A stretch of DNA of 64,000 nt from CAVQKZ01 sp963837325 (GCA_963837325.1 CAWIMV010000001.1:2728001-2792000), one strand, 5' to 3'. Shown: positions 44,678-54,066, counted from the stretch's first letter. The notes: generated from the sequence alone by a model not told the origin. Program-made: numbers and translations.

Positions 44678-45028
44678 ATGAAGGCAACAGAGCCCGACCT
44701 TTACGCCGTCTTAGGACTCACCCAGCACGCCTCCCGGGACGACATCAACCACGCTTACCGGGTGCTGCTTCGTCGACACCATCCGGACACCCGCGCATCA
44801 GCTGGTCGGACAACCGGCGCGGAATCCGACGCCGCCCTCCAACGAATCCTCGCCGCTTACTCGGTGCTCGGCGACCCCGCTCTCCGCGCCGAGTACGATC
44901 GCCAATCCGAGATCCGGTCCGCTCGACCCGCAGCACAGTCACAACAGCTGTCGCGCCGCCGTGCTTCGCTAGGGCAACCGCCCATTCAGGCCGGCCCGGT
45001 CCGCTGGCATCCCAGCCCCTGGCGATGA
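44678..45028 (+). CDS. Small J-domain protein (DnaJ-like)
   Basis: A 116-residue protein with a J domain at about 7-72: LYAVLGLTQHASRDDINHAY, the catalytic HPD in RRHHPDTRA, and AYSVLGDPALRAEYD. It lacks the Gly/Phe, zinc and C-terminal domains of full DnaJ; a basic, Gln-rich tail ends in PVRWHPSPWR. It would stimulate DnaK ATPase with a narrow client range. It lies behind the hsp20 hairpin, so it may be read through at low level. Confidence 0.85.
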   Translation: MKATEPDLYAVLGLTQHASRDDINHAYRVLLRRHHPDTRASAGRTTGAESDAALQRILAAYSVLGDPALRAEYDRQSEIRSARPAAQSQQLSRRRASLGQPPIQAGPVRWHPSPWR

Positions 45029-45104
45029 CCGCGCTGCAGGTGCGGCGCACCCGGCGACACCGGCCACCCCGGCTCAACCAATTGCGAGAGAGAACAGCCA
45101 GCTG

Positions 45105-45908
45105 ATGCGAGTGTTGAGCCTGAACGTTTGGGGCGGCGCGCTGCATGCCGACCTGCTCGACTACCTGGTCGCCGCGGACGCCGATGTCTACTGCCTTCAA
45201 GAGGTACCGCGCGCGCCGGGGACGCAGTCGCAGTGGTCGACCTACGTTGATGGCGACGTCCGCCTCGAGCAACGCACGGACCTCTACGGCGAGTTGCGCG
45301 CCGCGTTGCCCGAGCACGACGGCTTCTTCTGCCCGACAGCACGCGGCCAGCTGATGGACGGCGCGGTGCCCCGCTGGCAGGAATTCGGGCTGGCGACTTT
45401 CGTGCGTTCCACGACCCCGGTCATCGGCGCGGCGCTCGACTTCGTGCACGGCGCGTTCCAGCCGCACGAGTTCGGCCCGCACCCGCGTCCGCGCAACGCG
45501 CATGCAATCCGGCTGTACGACTATCAGCGCGACCGAGCGACCACCGTCGCGCAGATGCACGGCCTGCGCGTCGAGACCGGAAAGGGCGACAATCCCGCCC
45601 GCAGCGCCCAGGCGCGCGCGTTCGTCGACCTGATTGCACGCGTGCGGCGTCCGGCCGAGCCATTGATCGTCTGCGGGGACTTCAACGTACTGCCCGAAAG
45701 CCGCCTCTTCGACGCCCTCGCCGGGCTCGGTGTCAAGGACTTGGTCACGTCGCGCGGATTCCAGGACACCCGCACGTCGCACTACGCCAAGCCCGTCCGC
45801 TACGCCGACTACCTGCTCGTCTCGGACGAGGTCGCGGTGCTCTCGTTCGACGTCGTCGACTCACCCGAGGTATCCGACCACCGACCCCTGCTGTTGACGA
45901 CCGGTTGA
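45105..45908 (+). CDS. Endonuclease/exonuclease/phosphatase-family protein
   Basis: A 267-residue EEP-fold enzyme. Motifs: LSLNVWGGALHADLL (Asn), YCLQEVPR (Glu), QMHGLRVETG (His), VCGDFNVLPESR (Asp/Asn), DYLLVSDE and SDHRPLLL (Asp-His). It has no signal peptide. The upstream sequence holds no strong ribosome site; ATG at 45105 is the natural start. It differs clearly from the other EEP gene at 29307. Confidence 0.85.
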   Translation: MRVLSLNVWGGALHADLLDYLVAADADVYCLQEVPRAPGTQSQWSTYVDGDVRLEQRTDLYGELRAALPEHDGFFCPTARGQLMDGAVPRWQEFGLATFVRSTTPVIGAALDFVHGAFQPHEFGPHPRPRNAHAIRLYDYQRDRATTVAQMHGLRVETGKGDNPARSAQARAFVDLIARVRRPAEPLIVCGDFNVLPESRLFDALAGLGVKDLVTSRGFQDTRTSHYAKPVRYADYLLVSDEVAVLSFDVVDSPEVSDHRPLLLTTG

Positions 45909-45951
45909 CGAACCGTCCCACAAGAGCGGCTGACGATCCCCAGGAGGAATC

Positions 45952-46797
45952 ATGCCCCCGTCTGGACCACGGGTTTGGTTCGTGACCGGTGCCGGCAGCG
46001 GCTTCGGCCGGGCGATCACTGGGGCGGCTCTCGCCGCTGGTGATTTGGTCGTCGCCGGGGTCCGCAAGCCTGAGGCGGCCGCCGATCTCATTGCGTCGGC
46101 CCCCGATCGGGTGACTACGGTGTCGATCGACCTCACGGATCCGGAATCGATCCGGGCGGCGGCTGCGGGCGCACTGGATTGGCAAGGACGCGTCGACGTC
46201 CTTGTGAACAACGCGGGCCGTGGGCTCGTGGGCGCCGCGGAGGATACGAGCGACCACGTGCTGCGGCAATTGATGGAACTGCATTTCTTCGGTCCAGTCG
46301 CCGTCACCAGGGAATTGCTGCCGCACATGCGCAGCCGCAGGTCGGGGACGATCGTGCAGATGAGCAGCATGGGCGGCCGGATGTCCTTCGCAGGCGTCAG
46401 CGGGTATTCCGCGACCAAGTTCGCACTCGAAGGCTGGTCAGAGGCACTCGCGGCCGAGGTGGCGCCCTTCGGCATCCGGGTCCTGATCGTCGAGCCCGGG
46501 GCCTTCCGAACCTCGTTCAACCGGCCTGGGGCGCTGGAAGTCGTAGCCGGCAGCTCGGCCTACGAGGACCAAATCGAGCCGGTCCGGCAGAACATGGCCG
46601 AAGGCGACGGGAAGCAGCCCGGCGATCCGGCTAAGGCGGCCGACGCGGTTCTGACCGCCGTCGCGGCCGAGAACGCGCCGCTCCGCCTCCCGCTCGGCAA
46701 CGACGCGGCCGACGCGATCGCGGAGAGCCTGCGCCGTTCGGCAGCTGACCTCAGGGCGTGGGAGCCGACGAGCCGCGGTACCGACTTCGACTCCTGA
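45952..46797 (+). CDS. Short-chain dehydrogenase/reductase
   Basis: A 281-residue classical SDR. Nucleotide motif VTGAGSGFGRAITG, NNAGRGLVG, active-site Ser in MSSMGGRMSF, Tyr-xxx-Lys in SGYSATKFALEG, and EPGAFRTSF. It uses NAD(P)H with an unknown carbonyl or alcohol. CAGGAGGA lies eight bases before the ATG. It follows the EEP gene by 43 bases and precedes the polymerase by 27, all in one direction. Confidence 0.9.
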   Translation: MPPSGPRVWFVTGAGSGFGRAITGAALAAGDLVVAGVRKPEAAADLIASAPDRVTTVSIDLTDPESIRAAAAGALDWQGRVDVLVNNAGRGLVGAAEDTSDHVLRQLMELHFFGPVAVTRELLPHMRSRRSGTIVQMSSMGGRMSFAGVSGYSATKFALEGWSEALAAEVAPFGIRVLIVEPGAFRTSFNRPGALEVVAGSSAYEDQIEPVRQNMAEGDGKQPGDPAKAADAVLTAVAAENAPLRLPLGNDAADAIAESLRRSAADLRAWEPTSRGTDFDS

Positions 46798-46824
46798 ACC
46801 GGACGGTGCTGGCACGATGATGCG

Positions 46825-47802
46825 ATGAGCACCGACGAGGTACGCGAAGGCGTCGAGCTCACCAACCTCGACCAGCAGTTGTTCGATGGAGCGGGCGCCA
46901 GCAAACGCGACCTCGTCGACTATCTCGACGCCATCGGCGAGCGACTGATCGGCCAGTTGCGGGACCGGCCGTTGTCGGTGATCCGGGTACTGCGCGGGCA
47001 AGCGCCGTTCATGCAGAAGAACGTTCCGAAATACACGCCGGACTGGGTGCGCACCGTGCCGGTGTGGGCCGCGGCCTCGAAGCGCCAGATCTCGTACGCG
47101 TTGTGCAACGACATCAGAACGCTGCTCTGGTTCGCCAACCAGCGCGCGGTCGAGTACCACCCGACGCTGTTTGTCGCCGGTCACTGGGACCGGCCGACCT
47201 ACCTCGTACTCGATATCGATCCGCCGGTCGCTGATGCCTTCGGACTCGCGGTCGCCGCGGCCCGGCTGGCGCAGCAGGCCCTCACCGACGCCGGGCTGGC
47301 GAGCGCGGTCAAGACCAGCGGCGCGAAAGGGCTGCATGTCTTCGTGCCGCTGGCGTCGGGGACGGCCGAGGATGTCGCAGCGGCGACGCGCGCCCTCGCC
47401 GCCCGAGCCGCGCGCCTGGATCCCGCGATCGCCACGACGGCATTCGTTCGAGAGGACCGCGAGGGCAAGGTGTTCCTCGACTCGACCCGCGCCGGCGGCG
47501 CCACGGTGGTGTCGGCGTACAGCCCGCGGCTTCGCCCAGGCGTGCCGGTCTCGTATCCGCTGCCCTGGGACGAGCTCGACGGGGTCTCCCCCGGCGATTT
47601 CACGCTGCACACCGCGGCGGCGAAGTTGTCCGGTCAGGACCGCTGGGCCGAGCTGATGCCGCAGCCCCAGGTGCTGAGCACCGAACTCATCGAAGAGGGC
47701 CGGCTGATCCCGATCGCCCGCGTCCAGGCGATGCACGAGGGCAAACGGCGGATCCGCGCTAACCGCGCGTCTCGCGAGACCGGTGAGAGCGACGCGGATT
47801 GA
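46825..47802 (+). CDS. Stand-alone LigD-type primase/polymerase domain protein
   Basis: A 325-residue protein of the archaeo-eukaryotic primase superfamily, the polymerase domain of LigD in bacterial end-joining. Seen: the metal-site DIDPP motif (about 130), KTSGAKGLHVFVPL (about 163-176, phosphate-binding), FVREDREGKVFLDSTRAG, and PVSYPLPWDELD. It has no ligase or nuclease domain, and no ku or lig gene lies in the window. It ends 44 bases inside the convergent response-regulator gene. It could supply repair synthesis with a distant Ku/ligase. Confidence 0.9.
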   Translation: MSTDEVREGVELTNLDQQLFDGAGASKRDLVDYLDAIGERLIGQLRDRPLSVIRVLRGQAPFMQKNVPKYTPDWVRTVPVWAAASKRQISYALCNDIRTLLWFANQRAVEYHPTLFVAGHWDRPTYLVLDIDPPVADAFGLAVAAARLAQQALTDAGLASAVKTSGAKGLHVFVPLASGTAEDVAAATRALAARAARLDPAIATTAFVREDREGKVFLDSTRAGGATVVSAYSPRLRPGVPVSYPLPWDELDGVSPGDFTLHTAAAKLSGQDRWAELMPQPQVLSTELIEEGRLIPIARVQAMHEGKRRIRANRASRETGESDAD

Positions 47803-48439
47803 CCAGGCCGCTGTCGAAGGCGACGACGACAGCGGCGGCGCGGTCGCGCAGGTCGAGCTTGGTGAAGACGTGATTGACGTGGGTCTTGACGGTGCCCTCG
47901 CCGAGCACGAGGTCCGCTGCGATCTCGGCGTTGGACATCCCCTGCCCGACGAGGGCGAGCACTTCGCGCTCGCGGGCCGTCAGGACGTCGAGCCGCTCGT
48001 CAGTGGCGGCTGCGGTCGGAGCGGCGCGGTAGGTGCTGAGCACCCGGCCGGTCACGGCCGGATCCAGCCACGCTCCGCCGTCGGCGACGGTGCGAACCGC
48101 ACGTTGCAGGTCCTCGGCCGGCACACCTTTGAGCAGGAATCCGGACGCACCCGCGCGCAGTGCGGCCGCGAGGATCTCGTCGTCGTCGAAGGTCGTGAGC
48201 ACGAGCACGGGCGGCGCGTCGGCGAGCCGGCGGACGGCTTCGGTTGCGGCGACGCCGTCGACGACCGGCATCCGGACATCCATGAGGACGATGTCGGGCC
48301 GCAACCGCTGCACGCTGGCGGCGACATCGGATCCGTCGGGACACTCGCCGACAATGTCGAAGCCGTAACGCTCGCGCAGGATGCCGCGCAGACCGGCGCG
48401 CACCAGTTCCTGGTCGTCAACGACGAGAACGCGGATCAC
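47759..48439 (-). CDS. NarL/LuxR-family response regulator
   Basis: A 226-residue response regulator. Receiver: acidic pair in VVDDQELVRAGL, phospho-Asp in IVLMDVRMPVVDG (about 55), Thr in VLTTFDDDE, Lys in FLLKGVPAEDL. LuxR HTH in LTAREREVLALVGQGMSNAE and LVLGEGTVKTHVNHVF. The start overlaps the kinase stop by four bases. Its C-terminal 44 bases overlap the convergent polymerase gene. With the ABC genes upstream it forms an exporter-plus-two-component operon. Confidence 0.93.
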   Translation of the reverse strand: MIRVLVVDDQELVRAGLRGILRERYGFDIVGECPDGSDVAASVQRLRPDIVLMDVRMPVVDGVAATEAVRRLADAPPVLVLTTFDDDEILAAALRAGASGFLLKGVPAEDLQRAVRTVADGGAWLDPAVTGRVLSTYRAAPTAAATDERLDVLTAREREVLALVGQGMSNAEIAADLVLGEGTVKTHVNHVFTKLDLRDRAAAVVVAFDSGLVNPRRSHRSRETRG

Positions 48440-49554
48440 GTCGGCACCCCGTGCTTCGCGTGCAGCGGGAGGCTGGCGTGGACCAGCCAGCCGCTGCCAC
48501 CCGGACCCGCCTCGCAGTGGCCGCAGAGCGCATCGGCGCGCTCACGCATGCCGAGCAGCCCGAGCCCCGATCCGGCGGTGGGGGCGCCGGAACTGTCGAC
48601 GGTCACCTGGACGTCATCGTCCGAGACAGCGACGTGCACGGTACAGATGGCGCGCGGAGCGTGTTTGGCGACGTTCGTCAGGCTCTCCTGCACGATGCGG
48701 TAGGCCGCGAGCCCGGTGGTGGCCGGCACCGCGCCGAGGACACCGTCGACGTACGCCGTGACTGCTACGCCGGCGGCGCGGAACTGCTCGACCAGTTCGG
48801 GGATCTCGCTCCCGCCGGGGAGCGGTTTCATCGGGTCGGCCGACTCGCGCACCAGGCCAACCGCCTGACGCACCTCGTCGAGGCTCGCGCGGCCCAGCCG
48901 CTCGGCCTCGAGCAGGGCCCGTTCCGCCTCGGCCGGGTCGTCGGCGAGGGCGAGCCGGGCAGCGGACACGTGCAGCAATGAAACGGTAAGGCTGTGCGCG
49001 ATCACGTCGTGCATCTCGCGGGCGATCCGGTTGCGCTCCTCGGCCTGCACCTTCTGGGCCAGACCGGCCTGAGCCGCACTCAGCTGGATGACCAGGTCGC
49101 GCTGGCGACGCCCGAAGGTGCACCCGATGACCGCGAAGGCCGTGCCGCCCATCCAGCTGAACCAGCCGGGGTCGGCTTGCGTGAAGAGGTACTCACCGGA
49201 CAGCAGCAGGATCGTCCCGACCCCAAGGACGGCGGTGACGGGCAACGGTGCGCACAGCGCCGCCCACGCGACCAGCACGACCACCGCGAACCAACCGAGG
49301 TTGGACGGTTCGCCGTTGCACACCACGGCGATGGCGGCGCTCGCACCGATGGCCGCCGCCGCCAGCCAGCGCCGAGGGGCGAAGAACACCGCCGTTCCGA
49401 GCGCCAGACCGAGCGCACCCAGCGCGACGGCGACGACCGGCCGGTCGCCGGCCCGCCGGATCGTCCCGACGACGACGAGGACGGCGAACGCGCCGAAGAT
49501 CGCCCACCTCGCAGTGCGAGGCAGCGGCTCGGGCCCGCGCGTCAGTTCCGACAT
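48436..49554 (-). CDS. Sensor histidine kinase (NarL/DesK type)
   Basis: A 372-residue kinase. About six short hydrophobic helices (residues 17-150), a HisKA_3 domain with the phospho-acceptor His in RIAREMHDVIAHSLTV (about 195), and an HATPase with KHAPRAICTV and SGLGLLGMRERADAL. The start is the ATG at 49552-49554, 12 bases after the ABC permease stop. Kinases of this kind usually sense the drug or envelope stress handled by the linked exporter. Confidence 0.92.
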   Translation of the reverse strand: MSELTRGPEPLPRTARWAIFGAFAVLVVVGTIRRAGDRPVVAVALGALGLALGTAVFFAPRRWLAAAAIGASAAIAVVCNGEPSNLGWFAVVVLVAWAALCAPLPVTAVLGVGTILLLSGEYLFTQADPGWFSWMGGTAFAVIGCTFGRRQRDLVIQLSAAQAGLAQKVQAEERNRIAREMHDVIAHSLTVSLLHVSAARLALADDPAEAERALLEAERLGRASLDEVRQAVGLVRESADPMKPLPGGSEIPELVEQFRAAGVAVTAYVDGVLGAVPATTGLAAYRIVQESLTNVAKHAPRAICTVHVAVSDDDVQVTVDSSGAPTAGSGLGLLGMRERADALCGHCEAGPGGSGWLVHASLPLHAKHGVPT

Positions 49555-49565
49555 TGCCCTTACTT

Positions 49566-50339
49566 CTACAGGGCGGCGCGGCGAGCCGCGACCGCCGTCG
49601 CGATTACGGCGAGGGCGACTACAGCGATCAATGCCGGCGTCGCCGTGCCGATGCCGAGCCAGGGCTCCCGGATCGACTTGGTCACCCACGTCAACGGCAG
49701 CACGTCGCCGACGTGTCGCAACACCGAGCCCATCACGTGCGGCGGCGGCCCGCCGGCGCCCAGCAGGAACGACGGGAAGAAGAGCATCAGGCCGACGGCC
49801 TGCGCCGCCCGGGCGCTCGGCAGCAACGAACCCAGCAGTACGCCGATGCTCACGAAGCCGATCGCGCCGAACACGAGGCCGGCGAGCACTCGGCCGAGGT
49901 CGTGCACGGGTGGGATTCCGTAGACCGGCGCGGCCACGGCGAGCAGGACGGCGCCGGCCACTGCGATCGTGGCCAGGCCGATGACCATCTCAGCCAGCGC
50001 GAACGACCAGCGCGGGAAGCCCGCAGCGGCGAAGCGGCGGAGCACGCCGCGTTCGCGGTACGCCGCGAGGTGGACCGGCAGCATCACCAGGCCCGTCGAC
50101 GCGATCACGACGGTGAAGTAGGACGCCACGTACCACTGCGACGGGTTCTGCCCGGCGAACGCCGGGTCAGGGTCGGTACCGAACGCGCCGCCGATGATCA
50201 GCATGGTCACGATCGGGAAGACCAGGACGAAGGTGAGCACGAGTGGGTCACGGCGGACCAGTCGGAGCTCGGTGCGGATGAGGCGCAGTGCGGCGGGTTG
50301 GACGGTGCGCGGGGCGTTCACGGCAGTCAGGGCAGTCAT
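49566..50339 (-). CDS. ABC-2-type exporter permease
   Basis: A 257-residue membrane protein with about six helices and the ABC-2 profile (LRLIRTELRLVRRDPLVLTF, then MLPVHLAAYRERGVLRRFAA). The start overlaps the ATPase stop by one base (TGATG). Partner of the ATPase gene directly upstream. It exports a drug, lipid or peptide of unknown nature. Confidence 0.9.
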   Translation of the reverse strand: MTALTAVNAPRTVQPAALRLIRTELRLVRRDPLVLTFVLVFPIVTMLIIGGAFGTDPDPAFAGQNPSQWYVASYFTVVIASTGLVMLPVHLAAYRERGVLRRFAAAGFPRWSFALAEMVIGLATIAVAGAVLLAVAAPVYGIPPVHDLGRVLAGLVFGAIGFVSIGVLLGSLLPSARAAQAVGLMLFFPSFLLGAGGPPPHVMGSVLRHVGDVLPLTWVTKSIREPWLGIGTATPALIAVVALAVIATAVAARRAAL

Positions 50340-51265
50340 CAGACAGTCACCATCTCTCGGGAAGTCGGTTCGGCGCTGCCCTCCAGCAGGTGCAGGATGG
50401 CGGCTTCCAGATCGGGCATTTCCACGGCCAGGTCCGGTGGGATCCGGCCGGAGCGGAGCAGTTCGGCGCTGACGTGGGCGATCGACTCGCGGCCGCCGTG
50501 TACGGCTATCCGGCCGCGCTCGGCCACGACGTCGCGGACGCCCGGCAGGTTCGCGAAATTGTGCGGCCCGTCCCAGCTGAACCGCGTCGTGGCCCAGCCG
50601 GCGTTGCGGTCGACGAGATCAGCGGGAGTGCCCTGGTCGAGGACCCGCCCGTCGCGCATCGCGATCACCCGGCCGCACAGCACCTCCGCCTCGTCGAGTT
50701 CGTGGGTGACCAACAGGACCGTGGTGCCCTCGTCGCGCAGTTGCCCGACCGCCCGCCACACTTCCCGGCGCGCAGCCGGGTCCAGGCCCTGGGTGAGTTC
50801 GTCGAGAATCACCAACTTCGGGCGGTTCAGCAGCGCGAGCACGAGAAACAGACGCTGCCGCTCGCCTCCGGACATCCCGGCGAAAGCCGAGTTGCGCCGC
50901 GCGGCCAGTCCGAAGCGCTCGAGCAGTTCGTCCCCGTCGCGGGCCCGTTCGGTGGCGAACAACGCGACGGCTTCATGGACCCGCAGCCGGTCGGGCAGGG
51001 CGGAATCCTGCAACTGGCTGCCAAGCATGGAACGCAGTCGCTCGGCGTCGCGCAGCGGATCACAGCCCAGCACGCGCAGGACGCCGGAGTCGGGCCGGCG
51101 CAGCCCTTGGATGCATTCGACGGTCGTGGTCTTGCCCGCGCCATTCGCGCCGATCAGGCCGACCACCTCGCCGGCGCGCACGTCTAGATCGAGGGAGTCG
51201 ACCACGACCCGCTCGCCATAGGACTTGCGGAGCCCGCGGACGGTGACGATGTCGGAAGTTGTCAT
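50339..51265 (-). CDS. ABC exporter ATPase
   Basis: A 308-residue ATPase: Walker A GANGAGKTTT, Q-loop GSQLQDSALP, signature MSGGERQRLF, Walker B LVILDELTQGLDP (with Thr after DEL where DEP is usual) and switch VTHELDEAE. A C-terminal extension holds the regulatory part seen in DrrA/CcmA-type exporters. The ATG at 51263-51265 is chosen. It is first in the four-gene operon. Confidence 0.92.
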   Translation of the reverse strand: MTTSDIVTVRGLRKSYGERVVVDSLDLDVRAGEVVGLIGANGAGKTTTVECIQGLRRPDSGVLRVLGCDPLRDAERLRSMLGSQLQDSALPDRLRVHEAVALFATERARDGDELLERFGLAARRNSAFAGMSGGERQRLFLVLALLNRPKLVILDELTQGLDPAARREVWRAVGQLRDEGTTVLLVTHELDEAEVLCGRVIAMRDGRVLDQGTPADLVDRNAGWATTRFSWDGPHNFANLPGVRDVVAERGRIAVHGGRESIAHVSAELLRSGRIPPDLAVEMPDLEAAILHLLEGSAEPTSREMVTV

Positions 51266-51324
51266 ACGACGATCATTCGCACTGCGACCGGCCACCACAT
51301 CTCACTGCGGGTGGATTTCGCCGT

Positions 51325-51912
51325 CTACCCCTGGTCACAGACCGGCGAGACTCCTGCGCCCTGCGTCGACAGCTGGGCGCGCAGCCAAGCCGCGGTCAAG
51401 GCGAAATTGGCGGGTCGGTCGAATTCCGGGCCCTCGTGGCCGGCGCCGGCGGAGCTGTCTTCGTGCCGGTCGAGCGGGTCGTCCTCGGACTTCACCCACC
51501 CACCTTGCCGATACCGTTCCAGGCGGCGTAGCTCTGCGCCACGAAGTGTGCGACATCGCTGGCCTGAGCCGCGGCCAGAAGATGGTCCGTCCCTTCCGTG
51601 CGCAGGCGGATCGTGGGGGCGAAACCAGCGGTCCATGTGTTTGAAATTGAGTTTGCCGGCATGCAGCGGCGAGATCGCCGACATCTCGTGGACGATTGTC
51701 TCCGGTCGGGCTGCACTGACTGCTTTGTCGACCGATGCCGCGTCCAAACCGTCCATAGCCACCGCCCGGGCGCCGGTGTTCCGCACGATGGCCAGCTTGT
51801 CCGGGCTGGTCGTCGTCGCGGTGACGTCGTGGCCGCGGGCCACCAGCTGCTCAACCACCCGCCGCCCGAGAACACCGGTTCCTCCTGCTACGAAGACCCC
51901 CACACCAATCAT
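51325..51912 (-). pseudogene. N-terminal part of an NAD-dependent epimerase, frameshifted
   Basis: The Rossmann start VGVFVAGGTGVLGRRVVEQL and HMDRWF are in one frame. Then the family sequence LRTEGTDHLLAAAQASDVAH and VAQSYAAWNGI continues in a second frame, and GWVKSEDDPLDRHEDS returns to the first before unrelated sequence and a stop. The C-terminal half is missing here, but a matching C-terminal piece lies at 52704-52982. Two indels plus loss of the end make a working protein very unlikely. Confidence 0.75.
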
Positions 51913-52109
51913 CTCTCCATTGCCTGTCGCAGTCTCTGTTCACGAGACGAGACACAAGCGCTGGTTGTGACGTCGCGGCCCGGACGACGCGTCCCGACAT
52001 TCCCGGTGTCACAGCGGGGCAGGGCACCTCGTCATATCAAGACAAGGGCGCCGGATCACGACCGCTAGCGTCCGGACCCAGACCCCGCCCGCCTGATTGA
52101 GGAGATGCC

Positions 52110-52688
52110 GTGAGCGCCCGAATCGACGCACCCACGTTCGATCGGTTGGCGATCGCAGCCATGCGCACCCGCTTGGCCGCACTGACTGTGGACGATCTGG
52201 ACCGGCCCAGCGCCTGTGCGGGTTGGAGCATTCGTAAGCTGCTGGCCCATCTCGTCGGCGGCAACCTTCGGTTCGCGCTCGCGCTGAACGGACAGGCGGC
52301 GGACTGGGCGAGTCGCGACGAGGAGTCGATCAGCTCGCCGCTACGGGAGTTCGACGAGTCGGCGGCTCACATGACGGCCGCGGTCGAGAGCATTGCCGAC
52401 CCGGAGCGGCCGGTGCTCCTGCCCGCAGGTGAGCCGCCCGCTTCGTTCGCCGTGGGTGTGCATGCCGCCGACATGCTGACCCACGTCTGGGACGTTGCTG
52501 TGGCCACCGGCCAAGACGCCACGCTCGACCCAACGCTGTGCCGCGCCGCGACTGCGGTGATCGAGAAGTACCCGCCGTCGTTCTGGGGCGATGGGCGCTT
52601 CTTCGCCGAACGTATCGAGACCGCGTCGAGCGATCCCCAGACGCGTCTGCTCGCACTCACCGGCCGAGACCCGGGCGCGCGCGAGTGA
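52110..52688 (+). CDS. TIGR03086-type DinB/maleylpyruvate isomerase-like protein
   Basis: A 192-residue single DinB-like four-helix protein with ACAGWSIRKLLAHLVGGNLR near the N-terminus, HAADMLTHVWDVAVATGQ with the two His of the metal site, and a C-terminal FFAERIETASSDPQTRLLAL. These are typical of TIGR03086 mycothiol-linked metalloproteins. The GTG start follows GAGGAGA. It sits between the two epimerase fragments on the opposite strand. Confidence 0.8.
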   Translation: MSARIDAPTFDRLAIAAMRTRLAALTVDDLDRPSACAGWSIRKLLAHLVGGNLRFALALNGQAADWASRDEESISSPLREFDESAAHMTAAVESIADPERPVLLPAGEPPASFAVGVHAADMLTHVWDVAVATGQDATLDPTLCRAATAVIEKYPPSFWGDGRFFAERIETASSDPQTRLLALTGRDPGARE

Positions 52689-52703
52689 CGGAGCGACCCC
52701 ACC

Positions 52704-52982
52704 TCACGCGAACTCCTGTAGAAAGCCCTGCCGCCACGAGGGATAGCGTGGCTGCCAGCCGAGTTCCCGCTTGGCCTTGGCGCTGGAGAAGCCACGTCCC
52801 TCGGTCATCATGCCGACGACCATGTCGCCGGCCAGCAACCGGGCCAGCCAGGCGGGGAGCCGCCTCGGCGGCTTCGCGCTGATAGAAGCGTGTCGGACCA
52901 TCGATTCGACGGTCAGCGTCGCCCACCGGGGTTGGATACCCGGCGGCCGCCGAGGCCAATATAGTAGGCCGAGAGTGCACAA
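52704..52982 (-). pseudogene. C-terminal piece of an NAD-dependent epimerase
   Basis: Residues PPRRLPAWLARLLAGDMVVG, MMTEGRGFSSAKAKRELGWQ and SWRQGFLQEF are the closing part of the epimerase family whose N-terminus lies at 51325-51912. Nothing upstream in frame has a nucleotide-binding fold, and the sequence before about 52900 is out of frame. Because the strand is minus, this C-terminal piece lies upstream of the N-terminal one: the order is reversed. Confidence 0.72.
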
Positions 52983-53076
52983 GCCTCAACCGCGCGAAGC
53001 CGTCAAGGTCGACGTCGAACACGCAGGCCCGCCAGTCGCCACCACGGGTTTGCTTGCCCGGAAGCTATCCGCGGCA

Positions 53077-54066
53077 ATGACTTATGACCGTGACACCGAC
53101 GATATCGAGACCATGACCGCTTCTCCCGAGAACGCTCCTCTCCCCGCCGACAAGCTCGACCTGTCAATATCGCATTCCCCGCAGCACACGATGTACCTGC
53201 GGCTCTCGGACGCGGTCGCGAGCCGGCGTCGCGATCCGCGACGCCGGCTCATTGTCGCCTCTGCCGAACAGGCGGCGGCCCTCCGACCGCTGCAGATATC
53301 CCGCGCGCATGGGTACGTGCCCGATGCGGTGGTGCCGATCGTGGACCGAACAGATATCACCGTTGGAGAGCAGATCGCCGCACTGCACGACTATCCCGAG
53401 CAGACCTTTACTGACGATCTGGAGTTCATCGGTACGCACAACGCCGCTTGGGCCACCGTTGCCGACGACCCGCGGCGCTGGTTGCGGGCGTACGCCGAGA
53501 CGATTCGAATGTACTGGCAACGCCTCGAACCACGCTGGCGGTCAGCCCAGCACCTGATCGATCGGGAGGTCGAGCGCATCGGCGTCGCCTCCGTGCGTGG
53601 GGGCCTCGATGCGGCGTTGAACACGCTGAGTCCCCGCCTCCGGTTCACCGGTGACCGCTTCACCTTCGCCGGCCATTGCGACATTTCGGTTCGAGGGCGA
53701 CGCGTGATTCTCGTACCAAGCTTCATCGCGCCCGCCGCCACGCTCATTCACGAGAATCAACCGGGCGTGGTGAGCATCGCCTATTCAGTGCCCGGTCAGG
53801 GCGCGCAGTCCGACAGGTCCGCTGCGAGTGGTGACGATCGGCTCGCTGTCGTTGTCGGAGCCCCCCGCGCCGCGATCCTCCGCGGCCTGCGGACACCCAT
53901 GACGATGGGTGAGATGGCCCGCCACATCGACCTGACACCGGCCGCCACCACGCGACACTGTGATCGACTCGAACGAGCAGGCCTGATCGTGCGCGAGCGT
54001 CGTGGCCAATCCGTTCGGGTCAGCGTGTCGGCCCGCGGTGAAGCTCTGCGCGATTTGTTGACCTGA
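53077..54066 (+). CDS. Winged-HTH (ArsR/MarR-like) regulator with long N-terminal domain
   Basis: About 329 residues from the ATG at 53077. A C-terminal winged HTH (about 255-325) has MTMGEMARHIDLTPAATTRH, CDRLERAGLIVRERRGQSVR and VSARGEALRDL. The N-terminal domain (from LRLSDAVASRRRDPRRR through SPRLRFTGDRFTF) matches the layout of DUF5937/ArsR-type regulators with a ligand domain, which I recognise only broadly. The start is uncertain: no strong ribosome site precedes the ATGs at 53077 or 53113, and the open frame extends further upstream. Confidence 0.72.
   Translation: MTYDRDTDDIETMTASPENAPLPADKLDLSISHSPQHTMYLRLSDAVASRRRDPRRRLIVASAEQAAALRPLQISRAHGYVPDAVVPIVDRTDITVGEQIAALHDYPEQTFTDDLEFIGTHNAAWATVADDPRRWLRAYAETIRMYWQRLEPRWRSAQHLIDREVERIGVASVRGGLDAALNTLSPRLRFTGDRFTFAGHCDISVRGRRVILVPSFIAPAATLIHENQPGVVSIAYSVPGQGAQSDRSAASGDDRLAVVVGAPRAAILRGLRTPMTMGEMARHIDLTPAATTRHCDRLERAGLIVRERRGQSVRVSVSARGEALRDLLT

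Noticed and set aside
52771..53076. N-terminal extension of the winged-HTH regulator
   Set aside because: The extension lies antisense to the epimerase remnant and shows no protein-like pattern.
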